Below are positions 12,576 through 25,000 of a stretch of 64,000 nucleotides of DNA, in pieces; within the stretch, counting starts at the first letter, position 1, and every line of letters starts with the position of its first letter. Location: assembly GCF_004193775.1 (NCBI RefSeq), contig NC_041008.1, positions 3,288,958-3,352,957 of the forward strand. Reading direction: 5' to 3'. This DNA comes from Glycine soja. Taxonomy: Eukaryota; Streptophyta; Magnoliopsida; Fabales; Fabaceae. Under the pieces are notes generated by a model. The model was not told where the DNA came from, ran no database searches, and saw only the letters and a program-made list of their open reading frames with translations. A program made the position numbers and the translations under genes.

Positions 12576-12873
12576 TGTTTTATCTTGAATCCGTGAGTGT
12601 GTGTTTACTCTTTTTTTTTTTAATGACCCATTTCCAAAGTATCTCTTTTATTCTTTATAGTTAAGAACTTGAAAAGTTTAATCTTGAAGTTTATATTTTA
12701 ATTTTTAAAAAGTTCTTGCCGTTGTTAAAATTTTAACAGTAATTTTTTTTTTGAAAAAATTAGAATTTGAACTTCAAAAATTAAAAAATATATTTATTAA
12801 CTATAAAGACTAAAAATGATAAATTTAAAAATTATAATGATTATTAAATAGATAACTAAACTTTTTTTTTTTT
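12576..12873. mobile_element. Foldback insertion within duplication copy 1
   Basis: This stretch is missing from the sister copy, so it is an insertion in copy 1 or a deletion in copy 2. Its halves pair imperfectly: ctctttatagttaagaa-type sequence on the left against ttattaactataaagact on the right, and gaagtttatattttaatttt against gaacttcaaaaattaaaa. That is the shape of a small MITE. No coding capacity. Exact ends and target duplication were not resolved. Confidence 0.45.
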
Positions 12874-13300
12874 GGAAATCTACACGTCTTTCACATAAAG
12901 AACAAAGTGAATAACAACCGAAAAGCACCCTCCTTCAACCAACGTTAATTTCTTCACGAGAAAGAGAAAGAAGCTAAAGAAGAGGATGGGAGTGCATATT
13001 CATCCTTTTATTTGTTCCTCGTCATCATTCTCTTGTACTCTTCGAACCTGATTCTTGGACTTGTTTCAATTTGGCTTTCAGGAGTCAAGATTATGATGAT
13101 AAGAACAAATAAAGTTCCATTTGACAAAGATATCTGCAGCAGGTTTGGTTTAGTGCATTGCCACGGTACGTGTTCTTGTGTCATCTCTTTCAGACATTTT
13201 ATGGTGGCTTAGTATAATTTCCAGATAACAACTCTTAAATATTATGATAGGATTTTAATTCTTGACATAATTAGTGGATAACCAGTCTCTTAAGCATCAA

Positions 13301-14034
13301 GAAAGGATTTTAATTCTTGCTCATGTACGTGGAAAAAGTTTTATTGAAAGATACCAACTAAGGGTTTAATCTTTGAATACCAACTAAGGGATACTCTTGG
13401 TCTATGATGCACATATATGATTATTTAAAAACTATCGGATATATATATCATATACGGTTCATAAATATGATTATTTAAAAAATATATAAAGTACGATACG
13501 TATAAGTTACCTATTTAGAACTGTATAAAAAAACGTAAAAGTAACATTTTAAATATATAATTACAATTTTGCAAACCCAAATTAAAAACGTATTTCTTAA
13601 ACATTAGTAAAAGCAAAAAAGTTATAACTCATTATCATCATAAATTACTTTCTATTATTTAATACAGGAATCTCCTTTCTTTCTTGAAATTATTCATAAA
13701 GAGAATAATTTTTACTTTGGTTCATTATGGGACAATGATTCTATGTTTATACATTATACATGTGTTTTATATAGTTATATTGGATTTTCATAAAATACTT
13801 GAAAAGTTTAGATATTTTATCGATGCGTATCCAAAGAGTATTGAACATGTAAAACAATTGAATTATTGATTTTTTGTATAGGTTTGAATACTTCACGAAA
13901 GTATCCAAGAATATCGATATCAAATACGTGTCTGATTCGGATATGCGACACAAGTTGAAATATCGATACTTCATAGCTCTTAGTACACAGTACACACACA
14001 AAATCTTTACTTGGCATGATTTTTTCGTTATTGA
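13301..14034. mobile_element. Insertion within duplication copy 1, origin unknown
   Basis: About 730 bp interrupts the duplicated unit in copy 1 and is absent from copy 2. It contains repeated short phrases: atatgattatttaaaaa occurs twice near 13420-13480, and gatgcgtatccaa, gtatccaagaatatcga and tatcgatacttc occur further right. Short overlapping reading frames on both strands look like chance. I cannot name the element. Its ends are approximate. Confidence 0.4.
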
Positions 14035-14399
14035 TATTGATTTAGTTCGACTATTCCAATGGGAGGGCAACTGGGGTTACACTTTACACGATGTATGTGC
14101 AGATACAGACTGTGGCATGATCAATTTACTTTCAATCTTGAAATCCTGAGACTCATGTTTAGGTGTTTATCTCGTGAATTTTTACATGGAAAAACAATAT
14201 TATTCAAAAACAGAATGAGTGGAAAGTCTTTTAATTTGTGAAGGAAAAAGAATCAAAATGGTGTTGCTAAGTGGCATAATGAGAAAACCTTCTTTTAATA
14301 TATATATATTATATAATAAATAATAGATAAAAGATAAAAGATAATAGATAATATGTATAATAAATAGATGTACAATAGCTTAATATAAATATAATATCA

Positions 14400-14930
14400 T
14401 CAAGACTTTTGTATATTAACCTTCAATACAATTAGTTTTTCATTTCCTGGAAATTCAGTGGTACCTGTTCTTAGAAATCTACACGTCTTTCCCGTAAACA
14501 ACAAAGTGAATAACAACCGAAACGCATGCACCCTTCTTCAACAAACTTTAATTTCTTCACGGGAAAGAGAAAGAAGCTAAAGAATATATAGGGGAGGAGT
14601 GTACATTCACACCTTATTTGTTCCTCGTCATCATCATTTTGAATTCCTCAGAACTTGATTCTTGGACTTGTTTCAATTTGGCTTTGAGGAGTTAAAATGA
14701 TGATGACGGAATAAAGTTCCATTTGACAAAGACATCTGCAGCAGGTTTGGGTTAGTGCATTGCCACGGTACGTTCTTTTGTCCTCTCTTTCATAGTTAGA
14801 ATTACTTTTTAAGTTTTCATGGTTAACAGAATTAACATAATTGGCAGATAAGTAGTCTTTTAGATAGGATATTAATAACTGGTCTCTTCAGCATAATGAT
14901 ATTGATTTAGTTCGACTATTCCAATTAGTA
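14400..14930. repeat. Direct duplication, copy 2 (compact)
   Basis: This is the uninterrupted counterpart of 12500-14060. It runs from the acaattagtttttcatttcc block through the gcattgccacggtacgt core to the gatttagttcgactattcca block. It shows what the unit looked like before the two insertions in copy 1. Confidence 0.75.
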
Positions 14931-15926
14931 AGTGGCGTCTGTAATATTGATTCCCATGCATGCTAGCTGCATCAGAATTGTGGCTACTATATATCTTGAC
15001 GTAAATGATATCTAAGTTCGTCTTGACTGCCTTCATTGCGTAGCAAGCTTTTTCTCTTGGTTTATGTTATTGCGTTTCCATCTTTTTTTTTAACCAGAGA
15101 CATGTATGCAGATTATGATATTTTATGTGTCGCTGCTGCTGAAACCATGTTGGTGCATTATTTTGCTCTTAATTTGGAGATGGTGATGGCATTTGTTTGT
15201 TGGTGCGGCACATTAATGATTTAGGTATTTTCAGATGAATCATGATCCATTGATATGCTGTTGTCTTTTTGGAAAAAAATATATTGCATGTAATTGGACA
15301 GAATTAGGCGCTTCTCTTTTTGGGCTATTATATTACATGTATTAAAAAAGTGGTTTTTTTAAGAAAATATGTTATTTGAATATTTTTAATCAAATTGATT
15401 TAGTAAAACATCACAATTTTCAAACTAAATTTGACCCAACTCAGATGCTCCACCATAATTTTAACTCCAATCCAGACACACACACTTACTTATATCTCTT
15501 GTGAGACAACTTAATTCCATATTATGATATCAAAATTATACAAATCCTAATAGAATCTGTCTCTGAATGGCTCGCTTAGGATGATTTAATTTATCTAATT
15601 GATAACTTTATTTCATACTAAAATATGCAAATATTTGCAACGATGAAAAAAAGAACTACATAATAGTGCAAAAGAAAACTATAAATTGTGATAATAACTT
15701 TATAAACAGTCACACATCCTCCAACCCCACCAAACTCATTTTCATATACAGTCTATACAGCCCTAGGTTACCAATATATACTATAACAACTTATTAAATC
15801 TAGGTACAAAATGGGCATCCACTGAGAGTCACTGTCCATGGTAGTAAATAGTAAGCCAACCATTACATATATATTAATGCGTATCAAAATGTGGGAGTGA
15901 CTCCCTTATTTATTAGTTTAGTATAG
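14931..15926. other. Downstream flank of the lipoxygenase gene
   Basis: No gene was recognised. The part nearest 15926 must include the 3' UTR of the lipoxygenase, read on the minus strand. AATAAA on that strand at 15914-15909 is only 13 bases past the stop, probably too close to be the main poly(A) signal. Confidence 0.5.
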
Positions 15927-18900
15927 TTATGTGGACACACTATTGGGCACCCCTCTGCATGTAACGCCAGGTTCAGAGCTAGGAGCAAGCAACTCATATG
16001 GCAACACCCCTGCACCACAACGGTTCCTTAGAGTCCGATCAAGGTTCCTGCTATCAATGACCTTCTCTATCTGTCGAACCTTGGCGGAGAAATCGTAGAA
16101 CGCCTCGACGATCTCGGCGTCTCCAGACCAAATTGAAGGTTGTTGCCTCTCCCCCAAGTACTCCTCATCAGGTGAGTGAGTGGAGAGTGTGTCAACCACA
16201 GCCATGAACTTTGTGGCTTGCAGCAAGCTAGGCAATGCATTCAGAAAATACTTCTGAGGGTCAGCATGGAAACTTGCATATTCTGGATCACCCTCTTCTG
16301 GTATTAACCTTCTCATCAGTGGTGGACGATTAGGCACATAGCCACCATAAGGGTACTGGCCAAAGTTGAGAGCAGCATGTTGTGCAGATGCATTCCAAAT
16401 CAATGTGGAAAGAATGGACACAAGATCCTCACTATTGTTCAATGTTGGCCACCAACTTTCATGCCTGAGATCAGCATGGCCTACATTGATTGACTCAGAG
16501 TACCAAGATTGTAACTCTTTGTCATTGCATATAAGGCTTGAGTGAGGGTAGTAATGGTTCACATAGGTTCGAACCCAGTCTTCTATTGCAGACCAGATTA
16601 GTATTCCATCAGCTGCATAAGGGTAGTCTTCCAATATGAGCTTTAGACCATGTGGCTGTGTTGGGTCAGGTACGGCCATTCCCCTGCAATGTCATAAGAG
16701 AATATCTTTTGTTAGATTTCGTTGCAATTTGCATACACCAAATAAAGCAAACACCATGGCATGATAAGGAAAAAAATTGGTCACTTTTCAAAAAGTAAAG
16801 GCCACATTGGTAAAAGTAACTAACAATCTAAGACCTTTATAGAGTGTTTGAAATGTATAATTTCACTACTGAGGTAATTTTTCATGTCCAAAACGTGCCT
16901 CCAATCAAACTTGATGTTTGGTTACTGTTAAGTAAAATTGGTTCTGCCTCAAAAACTTCAGTTTGACTAGAAATAATAAAAAGAAGTTTTAGGTTAGGTT
17001 GAAAATTTTACATTAGGTTTCATGACTAATTTGCTTTCAATGTAATAGCATCCACATATAAATCATGTCACTTGAAAATAATTTTTTATCAAAATCAAAT
17101 TTGTAAACTTAGTCTAAGTCTGGATAACAAGTATCCTAATAGAGCAATGATCATAGAACTACAGTGTGCTTAGTTTCACTTCAAACTCTAGACACGGGCA
17201 TCAAATATGTAAAAAAAAGAAAAGAAAAGAGAATTTATATAGAGTAGAAAGCTTTTATTAAGAATCACATTAATAACACGTTTTAATAAAATCTTCTTAA
17301 ACAGTGCACAAAGGACACCGACCGTTAAGGTCTCTTTCATTTATAAGTCAAATTGTAAACAGTAACAAAAAAATCTAAGATATTTTGGTTACCTGCGGAT
17401 GAGATCTGCAGGGAGGCTATCCATGTCAAAGCGCCAAAAGTTCTTGTAGGCAGCAGAACTAATCTCCATGGCATAGCGACCAGGAGTAAAGCAATTTTCA
17501 ATGATTCCATCAGCATTGATCAAACTCTGTCTAGCCAAGGCATTGATCTCCAAGGTGTACCTCATGTGGGGGTCCAACAACTTGAAAATTGGATGCATAG
17601 CACTTAATTGCCTATGAGCCGCCAATATAAATGGTTCCAAGTTGGCATGTGTACGTAACCTATACACAATTTAGCAAAGAAAACAAATTCAATTCACTAA
17701 CTAGATAATAATTCTAAGCTTGTAGTATTATTTGTGGAGTTTAATGACTACAAACGGTTAAATAACTTGAAATAACCATTATATTTTATGGCTTTTGATT
17801 GTGATGAATGATAATATAAATAAGTTGAGTCTTTGTTTACCAATGGTTAACAAGTTGGTGCACCCCAGCATCATTGGAGCAAACATGGGCCTTGGCAAGC
17901 TGCCACATCCAATTAGTAGTAGCATCAACAGGAGGTGTAACCACGCGCTTTGACCGGGAATTAGGTCCAGCATGAGGGAGGCTAAGTTCTATAGCCACAG
18001 GCTTGAGAGTGCCACGTGGTGTCAAGAAAAAGATGGTGCGTGTGGCATATGATTTCCTACCATCAAGGGCATTGATCCCTTCTAAGAAAGGTAGATATAT
18101 ATCATGATAATCAATCATAAACAGCTTATTTTCGTTTATTGCCTGCCCAATTAAGAAAAATCAAAGAGTTTAATACAAGTTGGTAATTAAAATATGGTTA
18201 GTGATTGAAATTATGAAAAGTATTGATGGATACCTCTTGGACAGTCATGCCATTGAGTTGATTCAAAATATGTTCTTCTTTAAGAGCAGACTCTTGGGGG
18301 CCATAAATTTCTGGGTCTAGTTTGCTAACTGGTGGGAAAACTTGAAGCTTCTCAATGTTAACAGGGTTAACTCCTGCTATTGCTTGGCGGGCAAATTCGT
18401 CATCTCGCAACCACGCAAATTTGTCCTCTGCACGTTAGACACGTGAGATCATTAGTTCAACAAAAAAGTAAATAAATAAACAAAGCTACCAACTACCGAG
18501 TTGAGTTTAAAATAATAGTAGCAATTATAAAATACTATACCCACATGTGAAGCATTTAAATTAATAATTTGATGTAGGTTTGGCTATAGTTTTTTTTTTC
18601 ATGTAGTTTAATATTAACTAGTTGAAGAACCCGTAAAGCGCACACAGAAAATGAATATGGACAACCTATCTGTGTTTGAACTAACAAATTTTTTCTAAGG
18701 TGAAAATCAACTGACAAACATTAAAAGCCAAATGCCACGTTCTAGTGGTCCACTTGCTAGTGATTTTACCATGTCATGTTATATTAAATACTGAAGGGTG
18801 AAGCAATAGTATTATTAAAATCCAATTCTTATTGACCCCACCACTAGGTTTGTGTTTGAATTAACTTATCACGTGTTGCTTCAAAAATCATACTTGGAAT

Positions 18901-21835
18901 TTCATAAGAAAAAAGTATTTTTAAGCAAAACTAAACATGCACAAATACAAATTAACCCACAGGAAAGAAGAAGAAAATATCTCTTTGATCATTAGTATCG
19001 GATTCCAACATATTTCATTTCTAGTTGAATGTTCAAAAAGAAAACCCAAATAAATAGTTTATCTTCAAAATCTTTCTAGCACGAGGACAATCATAATAAA
19101 AAAAGATCATCTAAAGAAATCAGCATACAGAATTGTGTAGCCAAATTATTAGTAAAAGTAAAAATTAAAAACAAGAACAAAAGTAAGTATACTCACTGGA
19201 AATGATCTTAGGAGTGTCATACTTAAGAAGACCCTGGCTGGACTCTTGGATTTTGCTGACAAATGGAATTTTCTTCAACACGTCATCTTGCAACCCCCAC
19301 CCCAACTTTATGAGCAACCCTTCACTGTAAAGGCCATCAACATCTGAGAATTCATTGAAGTCTTGGTTGCTAGAAGAAAGGCTAGCCTTAAGACCTGGGA
19401 TCAAGTTATGCAGCACTGCCTTGAGCCTCTTCACAGTGAATGTGTTCTGCTTAGACTCCTCAAAACGTTCATCTCTTGGCACATACATAGGCAATGGCTT
19501 CTCCACACGACTCTCTGCGTACATATCTGCACCATCCAATCAAATACCCTTTAGTTACATACTTACAATTATAACCTATAGTTACATGTTACATTAAATT
19601 CATAAAAAAAAATTCAAATTCTTACATAAAATTAAAATGGATAAGTACTAAAATAGTACTAATTCTAATCATATTAACTCTTTGAGGGGTAACATGGAAA
19701 TTTTTGTAGTAAATTATTAGTACTTGTTTCCTTTCCTATTACCTGTATCACTTGGTTCGCGGCCAGTACGACACCGTCTTGGGTATGGATACATATCTGA
19801 TCCTCCAAGATTTGGCCTGGCAAGTTCAATTCCTTTATCTGGATTTCCCAAATCATTGTATATATCATAGTCATATATTCTGTCAGATAAGTTTCTAACT
19901 CCTTTGCCATCACCTCTGAGATTTCTCAGCTCTTTCTCCCTCAATAATCTAAGCCCAGCAGGTGTATCCCCGGGTAAATATGGCTGTTCAAATAAATCAC
20001 ACACACAAGAATAAACAAATTTTAGAGTCTATTTTGGTCTACAAAAAACAAAGCTAATAGATCATAATTATTGCATATTAGCTAAAAAGAATATACTCCC
20101 CCTATCTCTTTTATTAGACTATTAAGTTGTGTCATAATAAGTTAATTAACATTTTAGTTATCATAAAAACTATTAATGAATTTTCTATTATACTCATTAT
20201 GTCCTTATCTCTGATCTCTTGTATTAGTAAATTTATAAAAAAAAAAAAAAAAAACTACTTAGTTATGCATTGATGTTGTTTTGCAACAATTAAAATTAAA
20301 ATGTAATTAAAAAATCTAAACCATCAATTAAAAGGAGGGAGTGGGATAATACATACTACTATCACAAACCACATAGTGGATGTATTCAATTGGATTGATG
20401 TAGTAATTGATGGGTCAATTCAAAGATACTTGGCCCATGCATACAAGCACAGGCATCACTCAATGGTTTTCCCACTTTAACGTTAATGGAACAGCTTTTT
20501 CTTTTATTGAGAAAATTATACTATCATGCACTGGCATTGGCATTGAAAAAATAAATGAAATTCATTATTTTTTTTAAGGTAAAATGAATTTTCGACTTTG
20601 TTGGCCCTCAGAAGATTCTCCAAACAAAAATAAGTATTGCTTTGACTTTATTGTTCGGGCCAAAATAAAACAGAAAACAAATATTGTCGCTTGGGTGTAC
20701 AGTGTACACTATAATTATTAATTTTTTGGGGCCATGCTATTAAGACAGGAAAAATAAAATAAAACAAAATAATAATAATTTAATTAAAATGAACAAGAAT
20801 TCAGGGAAGATTACCTTATTGGAAAAGAAAATCCTCTTTCCAGGAAGATCTTTTCTTGATTGTACCCATGAATTGCAGGGGAAATGAACTGGTCCACTTG
20901 CAAATCCTTCAATGGTTATGCTATCCAAGAAGAACTCTTTCTGGTGTTTGTTTGTCACAGTAATAGCTCCTGGCTCCCCAAAACTAGAGTCAATTATGAA
21001 TTCAGCCGTGTAATTAACTCTCTCTGCCTTAAGATTGGACTTCTTTGACCAATCCTTCAGCACTGCTTCATTACTTTTCTTTGCAGATTTGGTCTCTACA
21101 GAACAAAAAAGATACCAAAGGATTTCATTCAGTTCATAACCATTCATCAACAAGTAAACTTAAATCCATTCCAATTAAAACAATTAAGTTTTTTTTTATA
21201 TATACATAAAAAGAGTAGAAGTGAGAATTATTTGGGTGATCTTATATGTAGTTGATTGCAGTATACCAAAACAACGAACTTTTTCAGAAGGTGAGGGGGA
21301 AAAAAGTGACTTTAGAAGAAATCAAAACCACTTGTGGCACACCCTTTTAAGAGAAATAAATATTTGGTGGGTTGAGATGATGGCTTTGGAAAGGAAGTAG
21401 TTTTTCATATGAGAAAGTCTTACTTGGATCAATCTCAGTGCTAACAAGTTCAAGGACAACATTCCTTCCAATCCTGTCAGTAAGAGCATCAATATGCTTC
21501 ACGATGGTCTCTTTGAAATCCTCTTTGATCTTGTTCCTCACTGTGATCACAGCTCTAACCTTGAATTTCACTGGTTTTTCTGTGGACACAGAAGAAGAAG
21601 AAGAAGAAGAGGATGAAGATGATGATGATGAAGGAGAAGAAGAAGAACCCTTCATCAAATCCTCACTTATAGCTGCCACAGGAAACTTTGCAGCTCTCTT
21701 CACCCTCACAACTCTCTTGTTCTCCAAAGGAACTAAGAACCGAGTTTGGTTGAGAAGTGATGAAGGGGAAGAAGAAGGAACAAACATGGACCTCTCTAGC
21801 AATGAAGAACCCAAGATTTGTTTTGTAAGGGCCAT
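15927..21835 (-). CDS. LOX2: Chloroplastic linoleate 13S-lipoxygenase (type 2 LOX)
   Basis: Eight exons join in frame with GT/AG borders: 21835-21424, 21095-20815, 19983-19743, 19526-19197, 18427-18234, 18142-17841, 17659-17393 and 16683-15927. They give 927 residues, the usual size of a plastid 13-LOX. The N terminus is Ser/Arg/Lys-rich with no acidic residue until about Glu15, like a transit peptide. A PLAT domain (about 90-225) precedes the catalytic domain. Iron ligands are His586 and His591 (HWLRTH), His778 and Asn782 (HAALN). Ala636 in LINADG sits at the Coffa site and predicts S stereochemistry. The enzyme oxygenates linolenic or linoleic acid at C13, feeding jasmonate and green-leaf-volatile synthesis. 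Oddities: the protein ends SVST, not the usual SI, and a Ser run lies at residues 64-82. An upstream in-frame TTG was not used as the start. Confidence 0.95.
21590..21646 (-). repeat. Coding trinucleotide repeat (poly-Ser) in LOX exon 1
   Basis: TCT/TCA-type triplets encode four Ser, a Pro and then 14 Ser between the transit-peptide region and the PLAT domain. The position suggests a flexible linker. Such tracts vary in length between alleles. Confidence 0.85.
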
Positions 21836-21882
21836 ACTCTTATTCTGTTCCAAAAAATCTTCACCCTCTTTGAGTTTTGTTT

Positions 21883-21901
21883 TGTGTGTGTGTGTGTGTG
21901 T
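21883..21901. repeat. (TG)n tract in the LOX 5' UTR
   Basis: A short TG repeat (AC on the coding strand) lies about 50-65 bases upstream of the LOX start codon, inside the presumed 5' UTR. Confidence 0.8.
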
Positions 21902-22014
21902 TTTCTCTCTATAGAAGGGTGATCTTGCTCTCTCTGAGGGAATGGAATGGAAATAGATTTGTGAGAGAAGGGTAGTGGCGTGTCGGTTGAAATGGAATTA
22001 GCTGGCTATGATTT

Positions 22015-22024
22015 CTTTTATACA
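22015..22024 (-). promoter_or_regulatory. Putative TATA box of the LOX gene
   Basis: The minus strand reads TGTATAAAAG about 180 bases upstream of the ATG, implying a 5' UTR of roughly 150 bases. It is a good match to the plant TATA consensus. Confidence 0.5.
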
Positions 22025-22059
22025 GTTGAGAGAAGGAAAAAGGAAGATTAAATAAAGGT

Positions 22060-25000
22060 TGCAATGGGCAAGCATGAATCTCACTTCACCGTCCACATTT
22101 TTTCCCTTCTTTTTTTCTTTTCCAAACCTGATAACTAGTATTCATTTGCTTAATATGGTGTTCATGATAACATTTTGGAGCACCATTAAAACATTAGTAA
22201 TTATATATTTTAATTATTTGGTGAACATAGTTATATATAACCGTATAATACCTTAACGCGGGAATAAATAAAAATTCGCTTAGTAAATTAAATACAATAA
22301 GATTCTTATTTGGTGTCTGTAAAATTATTTAACATTGGGACTGCAAATAAATTAAATTATAATTACATTAGATTATTTTTATTTTTTAATCATCAATAAT
22401 TGTCGACAAAAGATTGAAGTTTGTTGGAAAACCTTGGTAACTCAAACCTTACAAAAAAATATTTAACGTTGATGATTTAATTTTAAAATATAACAATTAA
22501 TAATTGGGGACTGATTTATTAAACATTTAAAAATTGAAATAAACAAGTTTTAATATATGTAATTAGTAAATTTTAAAATTATAATGTTTATATAAAAAAA
22601 ATAGAATATACAAGTATTATTATTCAAAAAGGTAATAAGGGTCACGGCCCGCCTAATTCCTTTAATTTATATATATGTCTTCGATAACAATTATTCTTCA
22701 TGTTAGCAAGTATGTTTAAATTATTTATTCAAAATAAATAAAAGTATATTTTGAATATCTTAAATAGTATTATTTATCAAATATTTAAAATGATATTATA
22801 TTCTCTTATAGTATTTCTACATTAACACTATAGTCAATATATTATAGAAAAATATAGAACAAAAGCTAAATATATATAATATTTAAAAATATAGAAAATG
22901 ATATTTATTTTTTTCAATAATAAGCATAAAATAATTTGATATCCTCAAATTTAATTTTTCAAAAATAATTTATAATAGCATTAATTTTTAATTAGCCGGG
23001 AATTATGGATTTTGTGGCTCTGACTATTATTATTGTTCACTTAAAAAAAAAAAAAAGGGGGCTGGTGAGTCAAACTGGAAACTGGGGTATTGGTGGTTTC
23101 CAAGTGAAAAACGCGGTTTGAGAGAAGCAACACGGAAAGCGGGTTTATTTCACGTTGTGTTGTGTCAAAATGGTAATTGTGACCCTCTCTTCTTGACTAA
23201 TGACCAGGATCTTGAATTCCGCATTTCAGACTGACTAATAAACGCAGCAGAGATAGATTCATGGCCGGTACACCAGTCAACCTCCAAAATAGATTCCCTC
23301 ATGTTAACATCAAACTTGTCTTCAAATTCTATACTACTACTATTACAACTTGTTATTTATTTTTCTTCAAATATATATTATTTTTGTCATGATAAGAGAT
23401 TATAAGTGTTTTCAATTCATTAAATCAAAAATTAATTTCGCTAACAACATATGATTATCCCCGTAAGTCAAGAAAATTTTGTACCAACATGAATTTTCTC
23501 TCCAATTATGTCGTATATGTGAATCCAACGGAATTTTATTTTACTTTCTTAATCCTTTGAGTTAAATTTTAAACATACATCTTAAAGTTTGGACTTAGTT
23601 AATTAATTGCATTTTAATCTCTTCGGTACTCTCTAGTTCCTTTTCTAGTGTGAGACTTTTTAAGAAAAAAAACCTGTCTGTCTACCTATCAAATTTAAAG
23701 TTCAAGATAATATTTTTTTTTTATCAATGTTATTCTTCCTAATTAATTTACACTTTTATCATGAAAGTGAAAGTGAAAAAAAAAAACTATTGTGAGTAGA
23801 ACTATTTTTTTTTCTCTTTTCTGATTTGGTACGTAGTTGCAACATTTGGCGGATGATAAGAGATATCATATTTTTGGAACGTGATGTTCATTCCATTTCC
23901 ATCTTAATTAATTGCGATAGGGATGGTGGCACCTTGGCATATTCAGCTTGTTTCAATATTTGTAGCAGCAGGAAATGGGGCTCTTCAGTATTTTATCAAC
24001 AACACCTTATTCAAGAATAAATCACAAGGTTCCAAAAGGAAACAGTAATCAATTTCCCAGTTTGTTTGAGGCACTATGTTACTGTGCTTATTACTACAAG
24101 GATATATATTTATTTTTTTCATCACATCAAATTTTCTCTTATTCAAAAATACTGTTCTACATATACAATTTTTCAGCACATAATTGAACTAATCTTGCTT
24201 GTGGTGTTGCTACGATTAGTTACTAGTCATAGGTCCCTTGATAGCTATGCTTACTTTCACATACAACCTCAATTGATAGATTATTGTGCTCAGTACTGTA
24301 GTCTGTAGCATAGTATGCACTATCATGCAATATCTATGCTTTGTTTGCACGGATGCTCCTTGCCTCCCATTGCAATCACATCATCAATTCAAACATGTAA
24401 AATTGAAAATATGGAAATTGGATACTCTATCTTTCCATTTTTTTTCAATTGGATGTTTCTTTCTTTTTATTTCATAATAATTGTTGTGTAAGAATAATAA
24501 ATTAATTTATCTCATAATAATTATTATTTTAATTTTTTAATGTAAAATTAATTATTATTTTTTATTTATATCTCTTATAATACTAACCATATAGGTTAAA
24601 ATAACAAAAAATGAATTAATGATGATAAAGATTAATTTTGTAAAATTAATATTCTTTTTCAATTATTTATTAATTTTTTATTTGTGTAAAACAATTTAAG
24701 ATGACAACTATAATGAAACAGTGAAAGTATCATTTTAGAAAGAGAAGAATTAATAATACAACTTTTAATATATTATTATTAATTAAGATTTATTAGAATT
24801 ATAAAATTATGAGTAAAATTTAATAAATATAAAAACATATATGTAGAATGTAGAACCTCTTAAATGCTTAACACTAATACTTCAATAGTTCAAATCCCTA
24901 ACAATAGTTTTGCATGCGTAAAACATACCAAAGCAAGAGTATCTTGCTGCATAATTAGTAACATTGAGGTTTCATTCAAATAAAAAATAAAAAATAGTAG

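Larger units (their letters stand above)
12500..14060. repeat. Direct duplication, copy 1 (expanded by insertions)
   Basis: Blocks at about 12541-12575, 12874-13190, 13220-13300 and 14034-14060 match, in the same order, a compact second copy at about 14400-14930. The shared core includes matched phrases such as tttcaatttggctttcagga and gcattgccacggtacgt. In copy 1 the blocks are separated by about 300 bp (12576-12873) and about 730 bp (13301-14034) that are absent from copy 2. No protein frame is conserved between the copies. The core could be non-coding or a former 5' exon, since the final GTACGT looks like a splice donor. Confidence 0.75.

Noticed and set aside
13684..14241. Several overlapping 60-107 residue frames on both strands
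   Set aside because: They fall within an insertion made of repeated short words, overlap each other and show no domain.
21438..21914. A 158-residue plus-strand frame with a long Glu/Asp run
   Set aside because: It is antisense to LOX exon 1; the acidic run is the complement of the poly-Ser codons.
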